DNA from: an uncultured bacterium
Lineage (GTDB): Bacteria; Bacillota; Clostridia; Lachnospirales; Lachnospiraceae
Assembly: GCA_905215775.1 (NCBI GenBank)
Contig: CAJMRM010000028.1
Location: forward strand, 1 to 35,834
Reading direction: 5' to 3'
DNA length: 35,834 nucleotides
Below are positions 13,874-20,997 of this stretch, piece after piece; position 1 is the first letter of the stretch, and every line of letters begins with the position of its first letter. The notes below the pieces were generated by a model. The model was not told where the DNA came from. It saw only the letters and a program-made list of their open reading frames with translations, and searched no databases. The position numbers and the translations under genes are program-made.

Positions 13874-15025
13874 TTATTTTAACAGAGCGCCGGAGATTAC
13901 CATTCTCTGAACTTCGCTGGTACCCTCGTAGATCTCTGTGATCTTAGCATCACGCATCATGCGCTCTACGTCGTACTCTCTGATGTAGCCATAACCACCG
14001 TGGAGCTGGACAGCCTTGGTTGTTACTTCCATAGCAACCTCTGCTGCATACAGTTTTGCCATAGCTGCTTCAACAGAATATGTCTTCTGTGTTGCCTTTG
14101 CAACGGCTGCGCGGTATACCATGTACTGTGCGGCCTGTACCTTTGTCGCCATATCAGCAAGCTGGAACTGTGTATTCTGGAACTGACCGATTGCGCGGCC
14201 GAACTGCTTTCTTTCCTTTACGTACTCGATGGTTCTCTCCAGGGCGCCCTCTGCAAGGCCAAGAGCCTGGGCAGCGATACCGATACGTCCGCCGTCAAGA
14301 GTATGCATGGCGATCTTGAAGCCCTCGCCCTGCTTTCCTAACATGTTTTCCTTCGGAATGCGGCAGTCTGTGAAGATCAGCTCGTATGTAGCGGATCCTC
14401 TGATACCCATCTTTTTCTCTTTTGTACCGAAGCTGAAGCCCGGAGTTCCTTTTTCTACCAGGAATGCGGAGATCTCCTTCTGCATTCTGCCTCTCTTCTC
14501 AACGGTGCCTGTAACAGCGATGATCACATAAACGTCAGCCTCTTTACCGTTTGTAATAAAGATCTTGGAGCCGTTTAATACCCACTCGTCGCCGTCCAGA
14601 ACAGCCTTTGTCTGCTGGCCCTGGGCATCTGTACCTGCACCCGGCTCGGTTAAGCCGAAAGCGCCTAACTTCTCACCCTTTGCCAGCGGAACCAGATATT
14701 TCTGCTTCTGCTCTTCTGTACCGTAGGTCTGGATTGGATCACAGCAAAGAGAGGTATGTGCGGAAACGATAACGCCTGTGGTACCGCATACCTTGGACAG
14801 CTCCTCTACGCACATTGCATAGCAGAGCGGGTCGCAGCCCTGTCCGCCGTATTCCTTCGGAACCGGAATTCCCAGGAAACCGTTCTTAGCCATTTTTTCA
14901 ACGGTCTCTCTCGGGAAATGCTCTGTCTCGTCAACTTCCTGAGCGAGAGGCTTAACTTCTTTTTCAGCGAAATCATGGAATAATGTTCTCGCCATCTCAT
15001 GCTCTTTACTTAATGTAAAATCCAT
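13874..15025 (-). CDS. bcd: butyryl-CoA dehydrogenase (acyl-CoA dehydrogenase)
   Basis: Bcd reduces crotonyl-CoA to butyryl-CoA with electrons from the ETF. The 383-residue protein is full length for a short-chain acyl-CoA dehydrogenase: MDFTLSKEHEMARTLF at the start, FAD/substrate signatures FGLTEPGAGTDAQ and WVLNGSKIFITNG, GGRIGIAAQALG, and the catalytic base Glu367 in YEGTSEVQR near the C-terminus. AAGGAGG precedes the ATG. It follows hbd after 139 bases, the widest gap in the operon, which holds a GC-rich hairpin. Together with EtfAB it likely couples butyryl-CoA formation to ferredoxin reduction. Confidence 0.95.
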   Translation of the reverse strand: MDFTLSKEHEMARTLFHDFAEKEVKPLAQEVDETEHFPRETVEKMAKNGFLGIPVPKEYGGQGCDPLCYAMCVEELSKVCGTTGVIVSAHTSLCCDPIQTYGTEEQKQKYLVPLAKGEKLGAFGLTEPGAGTDAQGQQTKAVLDGDEWVLNGSKIFITNGKEADVYVIIAVTGTVEKRGRMQKEISAFLVEKGTPGFSFGTKEKKMGIRGSATYELIFTDCRIPKENMLGKQGEGFKIAMHTLDGGRIGIAAQALGLAEGALERTIEYVKERKQFGRAIGQFQNTQFQLADMATKVQAAQYMVYRAAVAKATQKTYSVEAAMAKLYAAEVAMEVTTKAVQLHGGYGYIREYDVERMMRDAKITEIYEGTSEVQRMVISGALLK

Positions 15026-15110
15026 GTTTTTAGTTCCTCCTTGTGAATTGTATCATATATAACATAAGAGAATGTGGATGCGGCATCCTCTCTATGTTCC
15101 CAGACATACA

Positions 15111-15141
15111 GTCCGGCCCGTGGGAACCCCCGCGGGCTGGA
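15111..15141. other. GC-rich hairpin between hbd and bcd
   Basis: GTCC-GGCCCG pairs with CGGGC-TGGAC around a short loop. On the minus strand no T-run follows, so it is more likely an mRNA processing or stability element within the operon. On the plus strand it is followed by CCTTTTTC, but no plus-strand gene ends here. A GGATGC/GCATCC inverted repeat lies just downstream on the minus strand (about 15076-15088). Confidence 0.5.
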
Positions 15142-15164
15142 CCCTTTTTCTTTCCCGGTTGTCT

Positions 15165-16004
15165 TTAACGGGAATAATCGTAAAATCCCTTGCCTGTCTT
15201 CTGTCCCAGAAGGCCTCCGCGCACCATCTTCTTAAGAAGCGGATGGGGACGGTATTTGGGATCTCCTGTTTCTGTTTCCAAAACGTTCATGATGGCCAGG
15301 ACCACGTCCAGACCGATCAGGTCGCCCAGAGCCAGGGGGCCCATGGGATGGTTTGCGCCCAGCTTCATGGCTGTATCGATGCCCTCCACGGACGCAACGC
15401 CCTCGGCGTAAATGCCGATGGCCTCATTGATCATCGGGATCAGGATCCGGTTTACCACGAAACCGGCAGCCTCCTCCACCTGTACCGGTGTCTTTCCGAT
15501 CTCCTCGGAGATCTTCTTCACCGCTTCCACAGCCTCGGGAGCCGTGTTCAGTCCTGCGATGACCTCCACCAGCTTCATCACCGGAGCCGGATTGAAGAAA
15601 TGCATTCCCACCACATGGCGGTTGATGCCTGCTCCGATCTCTGTGATGGACAGAGAAGAGGTATTGGTGGCGAAGATGCATTCCGGCTTGCAGATTGCGT
15701 CCAGCTCCCTGAAGGTCTGCTTCTTGATCTCCATATTTTCAATGGCAGCCTCTACGATCAGGTCGCAGTCTCCGCAGATATCCTTCACGCCAGTGGTGAT
15801 CTTGGCAAGGATCTTATCTGCGTCCTCCTGGGTCATCTTCCCCTTGGCGATCCTCTTTTCAAACCCTTTTGCGATTTTATTTTTACCATTTGCAGCGAAT
15901 GTCTCATTGATATCGCAGAGCATTACTTCATAGCCCTCGGTCTGGGCAAATGCCTGAGCGATCCCGGAACCCATGGTTCCGGCTCCAATCACACCAACCT
16001 TCAT
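15165..16004 (-). CDS. hbd: 3-hydroxybutyryl-CoA dehydrogenase
   Basis: Hbd reduces acetoacetyl-CoA to 3-hydroxybutyryl-CoA with NAD(P)H. The 279-residue protein is the usual short bacterial length. The Rossmann motif is GAGTMGSGIAQAF at residues 7-19. The family signature VVGMHFFNPAPVMKLVEVI holds the catalytic His, and the C-terminal dimerisation domain contains NRILIPMINEAI and NHPMGPLALGDLIGLD. It lies 40 bases after crt in the operon. Confidence 0.95.
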   Translation of the reverse strand: MKVGVIGAGTMGSGIAQAFAQTEGYEVMLCDINETFAANGKNKIAKGFEKRIAKGKMTQEDADKILAKITTGVKDICGDCDLIVEAAIENMEIKKQTFRELDAICKPECIFATNTSSLSITEIGAGINRHVVGMHFFNPAPVMKLVEVIAGLNTAPEAVEAVKKISEEIGKTPVQVEEAAGFVVNRILIPMINEAIGIYAEGVASVEGIDTAMKLGANHPMGPLALGDLIGLDVVLAIMNVLETETGDPKYRPHPLLKKMVRGGLLGQKTGKGFYDYSR

Positions 16005-16044
16005 GATTATGCCTCCTTACGTTTACGCGGGAAGCCTCCCGCCT

Positions 16045-16821
16045 TTACCGGTTGTTGAATGTTTCAACCTTCCGTTTTTCAAGAAAAGCCCGCATTCCCT
16101 CTTTCTGGTCCTCTGTCTCAAAGCACTCGGAGAAATACTGCTCCTCAATGGCAATGGCGTGGTCCAGATCGGAAAGAAAACCGTCCGTCACGGCCCGCTT
16201 GCTGTTCCTCACAGCGATGGGGGCGTTGGAAGCGATCTTCTGCGCCAGCTTCATGACCGTCGGCATCAGCTCCTCTCTGGAGCATACGCCGTTTACCAGG
16301 CCGATCCTGTGCGCTTCATCGGCTTTGATATTCTGGCCGGTAAATACCATTTCCTTCGCTTTTCCAGTCCCGACGATCCTCACAAGGCGCTGGGTGCCTC
16401 CGAAGCCCGGGGTGATCCCAAGGCCCACCTCCGGCTGTCCGAACACTGCGTTTTCAGAACAGTAACGGATATCGCAGCTCATTGCCAGCTCATTGCCGCC
16501 GCCCAGGGCAAACCCGTTGACCGCCGCAATGGTCGGGATCGGAAGCGTTTCCAGCTTCCTGAAAATATCGTTTCCGAATTTTCCAAATTCACGGCCTTCC
16601 TTTACGGTCATGGTGCTCATGGCCGCAATGTCGGCTCCGGCCACAAAGGCCTTTTCCCCGGCACCGGTCACGATGACGGCTCTCGTCTCATCCAGGTCGA
16701 TATTGTCGATCACAGCATCCAGGTCCTTCAGGACCTGGGTATTTAACGCATTCAAAGCTTCCGGGCGGTTAATGGTGATCACACCAACATAGCCGTCCTG
16801 CTCGTATGTAACAAAGCTCAT
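16045..16821 (-). CDS. crt: 3-hydroxybutyryl-CoA dehydratase (crotonase)
   Basis: Crt dehydrates 3-hydroxybutyryl-CoA to crotonyl-CoA. The 258-residue enoyl-CoA hydratase-fold protein has the oxyanion-hole segments AFVAGADIAAM and GFALGGGNELAMSCDIRY, and the second catalytic glutamate in QPEVGLGITPGFGGTQRL. The C-terminus ends FLEKRKVETFNNR. It starts 27 bases after the thl stop. A GGAGG lies upstream of the ATG. Confidence 0.95.
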   Translation of the reverse strand: MSFVTYEQDGYVGVITINRPEALNALNTQVLKDLDAVIDNIDLDETRAVIVTGAGEKAFVAGADIAAMSTMTVKEGREFGKFGNDIFRKLETLPIPTIAAVNGFALGGGNELAMSCDIRYCSENAVFGQPEVGLGITPGFGGTQRLVRIVGTGKAKEMVFTGQNIKADEAHRIGLVNGVCSREELMPTVMKLAQKIASNAPIAVRNSKRAVTDGFLSDLDHAIAIEEQYFSECFETEDQKEGMRAFLEKRKVETFNNR

Positions 16822-16848
16822 TCCGGTCGCCTCCTGCTCAGTTTAAGA

Positions 16849-18030
16849 TCAATCCCTCTTTACGATGGTGGCACAGCCCATGCCGCCGCCGATGCAGAGC
16901 GTTGCAAGACCTGTCTTTGCGTCCATCTTCTGCATTTCGTGGAGCAGGGTCACCAGGATACGGCAGCCGGAGGCTCCAACCGGATGGCCCAGGGCAATGG
17001 CTCCGCCGTTGGGATTTAATTTTTCCAGATCAAAACCAAGCTCTTTTCCTACTGCCACGGACTGGGCGGCAAATGCCTCGTTGGCCTCGATCACGTCGAA
17101 GTCGCCGATGTTCATTCCAGTCTTTTCCATTACCTTCTTTGTGGCTGCCACGGGACCGATGCCCATGATGCGGGGCTCAACGCCTGCAAGAGCTCCGGCT
17201 ACCCATGTGGCCATGGGAGTAACGCCCAGCTCCTTCGCCTTCTCCTCGCTCATTACCACAACGGCTGCTGCGCCGTCGTTGATGCCGGAGGCGTTGCCGG
17301 CGGTTACCATTCCGTCCTTCTTAAATGCCGGACGCAGCTTTCCAAGAGCCTCCATATTGGAGCCTGCCCTGGGGCCTTCATCCGTATCTACGATAATGGT
17401 GGCTTTCTTTGTCTTTACTTCCACCGGAACGATCTCGTCCTTAAACGCGCCTGCCTTCTGGGCAGCCTCGCATTTGTTCTGGCTCACCATAGCGAACTTG
17501 TCCAGCTCTTCTCTTGTGAGTCCCCACTGCTCGCAGATATTCTCGGCAGTGATTCCCATATGATAATGGTTGAATGCATCCCATAATGCATCGTTTACCA
17601 TGGTATCCACCAGCTCTGCATTGCCCATGCGGTAGCCGTAACGGCCCTTCATCATCGCATAGGGAGCCAGGGACATGTTCTCGCAGCCGCCTGCGACCAC
17701 GATGTCTGCGTCGCCTGCCTCGATCATCTGGGCAGCCATATTGACGCTCTGTAAGCCGGAGCCGCATACCACGTTGATGGTGACCGCCGGAACCTCGATG
17801 GGAAGTCCTGCGTTGATGGAAGCCTGACGGGCCACGTTCTGTCCCTGTCCGGCCTGGATCACACAGCCCATGTAAACCTGGTCAACCTGCTCAGGAGCCA
17901 CACCGGCTCTCTTTAAGGCCTCCTTGATCACGATCGCGCCAAGGTCGGCCGCCGGTACAGTGCTTAAAGCGCCTCCCATTGTGCCGATGGCGGTACGGCA
18001 TGCACCTGCCAGTACGATTTTCTTTGCCAT
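16849..18030 (-). CDS. thlA: acetyl-CoA C-acetyltransferase (thiolase)
   Basis: This thiolase condenses two acetyl-CoA into acetoacetyl-CoA, the first step of butyrate synthesis. With the ATG at 18030 (AGGAGG eight bases upstream) it has 393 residues, the standard size. An in-frame ATG at 18090 is rejected because it sits at or above the predicted transcription start. The catalytic residues are visible: Cys89 in NVVCGSG, His349 in GHPVGASG and Cys379 in CIGGGMG. It is the first gene of thl-crt-hbd-bcd-etfB-etfA and has a consensus promoter at 18105-18133. Confidence 0.95.
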   Translation of the reverse strand: MAKKIVLAGACRTAIGTMGGALSTVPAADLGAIVIKEALKRAGVAPEQVDQVYMGCVIQAGQGQNVARQASINAGLPIEVPAVTINVVCGSGLQSVNMAAQMIEAGDADIVVAGGCENMSLAPYAMMKGRYGYRMGNAELVDTMVNDALWDAFNHYHMGITAENICEQWGLTREELDKFAMVSQNKCEAAQKAGAFKDEIVPVEVKTKKATIIVDTDEGPRAGSNMEALGKLRPAFKKDGMVTAGNASGINDGAAAVVVMSEEKAKELGVTPMATWVAGALAGVEPRIMGIGPVAATKKVMEKTGMNIGDFDVIEANEAFAAQSVAVGKELGFDLEKLNPNGGAIALGHPVGASGCRILVTLLHEMQKMDAKTGLATLCIGGGMGCATIVKRD

Positions 18031-18090
18031 ATGATTTTCCTCCTCATTATACCATCGCCGGAGGCCGGAAAACCCCATATCCCCCGACAA

Positions 18091-18104
18091 TATGATGTAT
18101 CATA
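18091..18104. promoter_or_regulatory. palindrome at the thl transcription start
   Basis: TATGAT-GT-ATCATA has perfect 6-bp arms. It directly follows the -10 box of the thl promoter, so a bound protein would block transcription of the butyrate operon. Confidence 0.45.
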
Positions 18105-18133
18105 ATCATATCACCAAATAATTGGCCTGTCAA
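18105..18133 (-). promoter_or_regulatory. promoter of the butyrate operon
   Basis: On the minus strand a perfect TTGACA (18133-18128), 17 bases, then TATGAT (18110-18105), about 75 bases before the thlA start codon. The spacer also contains CCAATTATTTGG. Confidence 0.85.
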
Positions 18134-18187
18134 ATAACTAGCAAGGTTTTTCATGTATTTTTTATAAACATCCGGGCTTCTTTTTCT

Positions 18188-18205
18188 ATAATTTCGTGAA
18201 ATTAT
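18188..18205. promoter_or_regulatory. palindrome upstream of the CoA-transferase promoter
   Basis: ATAATTTC-GT-GAAATTAT has perfect 8-bp arms and ends at the first base of the -35 box of the CoA-transferase promoter. It fits a regulator site between the divergent butyrate genes. Confidence 0.5.
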
Positions 18206-18233
18206 TGACCGTCCATTTAGAAAATGCTAGAAT
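18205..18233 (+). promoter_or_regulatory. promoter of the butyryl-CoA:acetate CoA-transferase gene
   Basis: TTGACC, exactly 17 bases, then TAGAAT, about 80 bases before the ATG at 18314. Confidence 0.8.
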
Positions 18234-18313
18234 AGAAAACGAGTCAAATTTCTGTCCGGGTTCCTGGCTGCGGACAGTGAAAGAATATCATAAAAGAAAT
18301 GAGGTCCTAAACC

Positions 18314-19660
18314 ATGGATATCAGAAAAATGTATCAGGACAAGCTTGTGTCCGCCAGCGAAGCTGCAAAGACTGTGAAGTCCGGAGACTGGGTCGATTAT
18401 GCCTGGACCACCAGCACCCCTGTGGCCGCAGATGCAGAGATCGCCAAACGGCTGCCGGAGCTTTATAACGTCAATTTCCGCGGCGGCATCCTTATGTGGG
18501 TCCCGGAGATCTTTAAGATTGAAAACCCGGCCGACCATTTCACCTGGAACTCCTGGCATATGAGCGGCATCGAAAGAAAGGCCATTGCCCAGGGCTTTGC
18601 CTTCTACGGCCCCATGCGCTATTCAGAGCTTCCCCGCTTCTACCGGGATATGTCTGAAGAAAACCGTCCGGACGTGGCTGTCTTCCAGGTAGCCCCCATG
18701 GACGAGCACGGCTTCTTTAACTTTGGTCCCAACGCCTCTCATCTGGCCGCTGTCTGCGAAACCTCCAGGACCGTGATCGTGGAGGTCAACGAAAATATGC
18801 CTGTCTGCTACGGCGGAACCGAGGAAGGGATCCATATTTCCAAGGTAGATATGATCGTAGAGGGTGATAACCCCTCCATTCCGGAAATGGCCGGAGCCCC
18901 TGCCACCGAGGTGGACGAGGCAGTGGCAAAGCTGATCGTAAACGAGATCCCCGACGGCGCCTGCTTACAGCTGGGCATCGGCGGAATGCCCAACGCCGTC
19001 GGCTCCCTGATCGCAAAATCTGACTTAAAGGATCTGGGCGTCCATACGGAAATGTATGTGGATGCCTTCGTGGATATCGCCATGGCCGGAAAGATCACCG
19101 GCGCAAAGAAAAATATCGACAAGGGCCGCCAGGTCTACGGCTTCGGCGCAGGTACGAAAAAGCTGTACGACTACCTGAACCGGAATCCGGAATGTATGTC
19201 TGCTCCCGTAAGCTACACCAACGATATCCGCACCATCTCTGCCCTGGATAACTTCATGTCCATCAACAATGCCGTGGACCTGGACCTCTTCGGACAGGTC
19301 AATGCCGAATCCGCAGGGATCAAGCACATCAGCGGCGCCGGCGGACAGTTGGATTTCGTTCTGGGCGCATACCTTTCCAAGGGCGGAAAGAGCTTCATCT
19401 GCTGCTCCTCCACCTTTAAGACAAAGGACGGCCAGTTAAAATCCCGGATCCTTCCCACCTTAAATCCGGGCTCCATCGTCACAGACACCCGTGCCAATAC
19501 CCATCACCTGGTAACGGAGTACGGCATGGTGAACTTAAAGGGCCTGTCCACCTGGCAGAGGGCTGAGGCCATCATCTCCATCGCCCATCCCCAGTTCCGT
19601 GACGAGCTCATCGCAGAAGCAGAAAAAATGCATATCTGGAGACGCAGCAACAAGCGGTAA
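18314..19660 (+). CDS. but: butyryl-CoA:acetate CoA-transferase
   Basis: This 448-residue family I CoA-transferase would move CoA from butyryl-CoA to acetate, releasing butyrate and regenerating acetyl-CoA. The length equals that of the But enzymes of Roseburia-like butyrate producers. The sequence has the acetyl-CoA hydrolase/4-hydroxybutyrate CoA-transferase fold: GIHISKVDMIVEGDNPSIPE, LQLGIGGMPNAVG, the likely catalytic Glu in HTEMYVDAFVD, and the substrate loop SGAGGQLDFVLGAYLSKGG. 4-Hydroxybutyrate CoA-transferase is the main alternative. The position next to a full butyryl-CoA operon, with no phosphotransbutyrylase or butyrate kinase, favours But. GAGG precedes the ATG; a terminator follows at 19701. 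Confidence 0.85.
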   Translation: MDIRKMYQDKLVSASEAAKTVKSGDWVDYAWTTSTPVAADAEIAKRLPELYNVNFRGGILMWVPEIFKIENPADHFTWNSWHMSGIERKAIAQGFAFYGPMRYSELPRFYRDMSEENRPDVAVFQVAPMDEHGFFNFGPNASHLAAVCETSRTVIVEVNENMPVCYGGTEEGIHISKVDMIVEGDNPSIPEMAGAPATEVDEAVAKLIVNEIPDGACLQLGIGGMPNAVGSLIAKSDLKDLGVHTEMYVDAFVDIAMAGKITGAKKNIDKGRQVYGFGAGTKKLYDYLNRNPECMSAPVSYTNDIRTISALDNFMSINNAVDLDLFGQVNAESAGIKHISGAGGQLDFVLGAYLSKGGKSFICCSSTFKTKDGQLKSRILPTLNPGSIVTDTRANTHHLVTEYGMVNLKGLSTWQRAEAIISIAHPQFRDELIAEAEKMHIWRRSNKR

Positions 19661-19700
19661 TGACCGGAAGCTTCTCGCTCCGATCCTATACAACCCAAAC

Positions 19701-19743
19701 GGCCGTCCCGGGATCTGTTCCAGATCCCAGGGCGGCCATTTTT
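19701..19743 (+). terminator. rho-independent terminator of the CoA-transferase gene
   Basis: GGCCGTCCCGGGATCTG pairs with CAGATCCCAGGGCGGCC (one mismatch region), followed by ATTTTT. Confidence 0.85.
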
Positions 19744-19762
19744 CCTGCTCGCTTCCCATTTT

Positions 19763-20656
19763 CTATTCCTCCTCCACCCGGATCCCCTCCTCCAGGGACA
19801 GCTTCTGTCTGCACAGCCTCAAAAGATGCTCCTGGTAAGGCGAACGGTCGTCCACCCGGTCCAGGTAGTAAAGGGTCCGGCTTGGAGGCTCCACATCCAG
19901 GGTATGGATGGACACCGGCGCATCCTTTAAAACCGTTCTGGCAATGGACACGGGCAGGAACGCCCAGTTGTCCCCGCTCTGGGTAAAATACTGCAGAAAC
20001 CCCATTTCATCCAGATACATCCGGGGAGCGACGTTATCTCCAAAGAAATAGCTGTGCCAGGCGTCAAAATTCCGGTCCCACATGGTACGGATCTCCAGAC
20101 GCGGATCCAGCTCCCCGATCCTTACATGCTCCGGAAGGTTCAGCTCCTTCCCCGCCACCAGGCAGAGCCTTTCCCGGAACAGGATATGGGTCCCGACCGA
20201 GGAGGAATAGATCGGATCCGTAATAAATGCAATGTCCACAGACCGGTTATTCACATAGGAATAGGCCTCGCTGGAATGCAGGGTGGAAACGTGCAGGCTG
20301 CATTCCGGATTTTCCTTCATAAAGGTACGGAACACCGTCGGAAGCATAAAAGCCAGAAGGCTTCCCACACTGGCCACGTAAAAGTTCCTGGATGGAGCCA
20401 AAAGCGCTGCCTCCCTTGTCTCGTTCCACAGAGCCTGCCACCGATGGGCAATTCCGATAAAGGCATGGCCCTGGCGGGTCAGCTCCACCTTCCTGAGCCC
20501 CTTTCCCCGGACAAAGAGAGGATATCCCAGCTCCTCCTCCATAGCGCGGATCCGGCGGCCCAGGGCCGGCTGGGTCACATAAAGGGCATCGGCGGCGGCG
20601 GAAAAGCTGCCGGTTTCTGTTATTTTCAAAAAAGCCTCGATCTCCAGAAATGTCAT
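19763..20656 (-). CDS. LysR-family regulator divergent from a tiny gene
   Basis: This is a 297-residue LysR regulator. The winged helix reads MTFLEIEAFLKITETGSFSA, ADALYVTQPALGRRIRAMEE and LFVRGKGLRKVELTRQG. The effector domain includes FYVASVGSLLAFMLPTVFRT and VDIAFITDP. It is convergent with the CoA-transferase gene and divergent from a 16-codon transcription unit. Its own promoter (20696-20724) overlaps the -35 box of that unit, and a perfect 10+10 palindrome covers its own -10 region. This is the usual LysR layout of self-repression with activation of the divergent promoter. AGGAGG precedes the ATG. The ligand is unknown; a link to butyrate metabolism is only suggested by proximity. Confidence 0.93.
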   Translation of the reverse strand: MTFLEIEAFLKITETGSFSAAADALYVTQPALGRRIRAMEEELGYPLFVRGKGLRKVELTRQGHAFIGIAHRWQALWNETREAALLAPSRNFYVASVGSLLAFMLPTVFRTFMKENPECSLHVSTLHSSEAYSYVNNRSVDIAFITDPIYSSSVGTHILFRERLCLVAGKELNLPEHVRIGELDPRLEIRTMWDRNFDAWHSYFFGDNVAPRMYLDEMGFLQYFTQSGDNWAFLPVSIARTVLKDAPVSIHTLDVEPPSRTLYYLDRVDDRSPYQEHLLRLCRQKLSLEEGIRVEEE

Positions 20657-20676
20657 ACACAGCCTCCTGTGCTGAA

Positions 20677-20698
20677 AATGTTAATACTTATTAACATT
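20677..20698. promoter_or_regulatory. perfect 10+10 palindrome, predicted LysR site
   Basis: AATGTTAATA, a CT centre and TATTAACATT are exactly complementary. The centre is about 65 bases upstream of the predicted start site of the small plus-strand gene, and the repeat overlaps the -10 box of the LysR gene. Confidence 0.75.
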
Positions 20699-20724
20699 AT
20701 ATCAAAAAATTAAACATTTTACAA
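20696..20724 (-). promoter_or_regulatory. promoter of the second LysR gene
   Basis: On the minus strand TTGTAA (20724-20719), 17 bases, then a perfect TATAAT (20701-20696). Its -35 box overlaps the -35 box of the plus-strand promoter. Confidence 0.7.
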
Positions 20725-20746
20725 CGAAAGCCGGGAGTGTTATAGT
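20718..20746 (+). promoter_or_regulatory. promoter of the small plus-strand gene
   Basis: TTTACA, exactly 17 bases, then TATAGT. The predicted start site is near 20753, giving an 80-base leader before the small ORF. Confidence 0.75.
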
Positions 20747-20833
20747 ATGCCCATAAGAAAACAGAGCAGCGAAGCGGCTTAGGATCCACCGCTGAACATG
20801 GTTTTGGATGTCTGGATAAGGAGGTATCGATCA

Positions 20834-20884
20834 ATGACCATCGAACTGAACGAGCTTTGGGAAAACTGTGAGCCCAACGATTAA
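20834..20884 (+). CDS. 16-residue peptide gene in its own transcription unit
   Basis: The ORF encodes MTIELNELWENCEPND, an acidic peptide with one Cys and one Trp. The evidence for expression comes from the surroundings: AAGGAGG nine bases before the ATG, a consensus promoter at 20718-20746, a hairpin terminator at 20936-20968, and a divergent LysR gene with a shared palindrome. The leader holds a small AGCGG/CCGCT hairpin at 20773-20793. An in-frame ATG at 20798 would extend it to 28 residues but has no ribosome site. No gene follows on this strand, so it is not a leader peptide for a downstream gene. It may be a functional small protein, or the transcript may be a regulatory RNA. I do not recognise any family. 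Confidence 0.55.
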   Translation: MTIELNELWENCEPND

Positions 20885-20935
20885 ACACGGGATTCAGGGG
20901 CCTTCCTTCCCCTTTCCATATTGATATTAATACTG

Positions 20936-20968
20936 AAAAAACCGCCGCGCAGATGCGGCGGTTTTTTT
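20936..20968. terminator. bidirectional rho-independent terminator
   Basis: ACCGCCGC, loop GCAGAT, GCGGCGGT, with seven Ts after and six As before. It ends the small plus-strand transcript and the convergent yfhO-like gene. Confidence 0.9.
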
Positions 20969-20997
20969 CGTGGGAACCGGCAGTCAGCCGGGACCGG

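Noticed and set aside
15111..15149. Plus-strand terminator between hbd and bcd
   Set aside because: There is a hairpin with a T-run on the plus strand, but no plus-strand gene or promoter feeds it.
15072..16058. 328-codon plus-strand ORF over hbd
   Set aside because: It lies antisense to a strongly supported enzyme gene, has no ribosome site or known family, and reflects GC-rich codon bias.
20677..20698. Possible Rex operator
   Set aside because: The arms resemble TTGTTAA/TTAACAA, but the gap between them is six bases instead of four and the outer bases differ. The adjacent LysR gene is a better partner.
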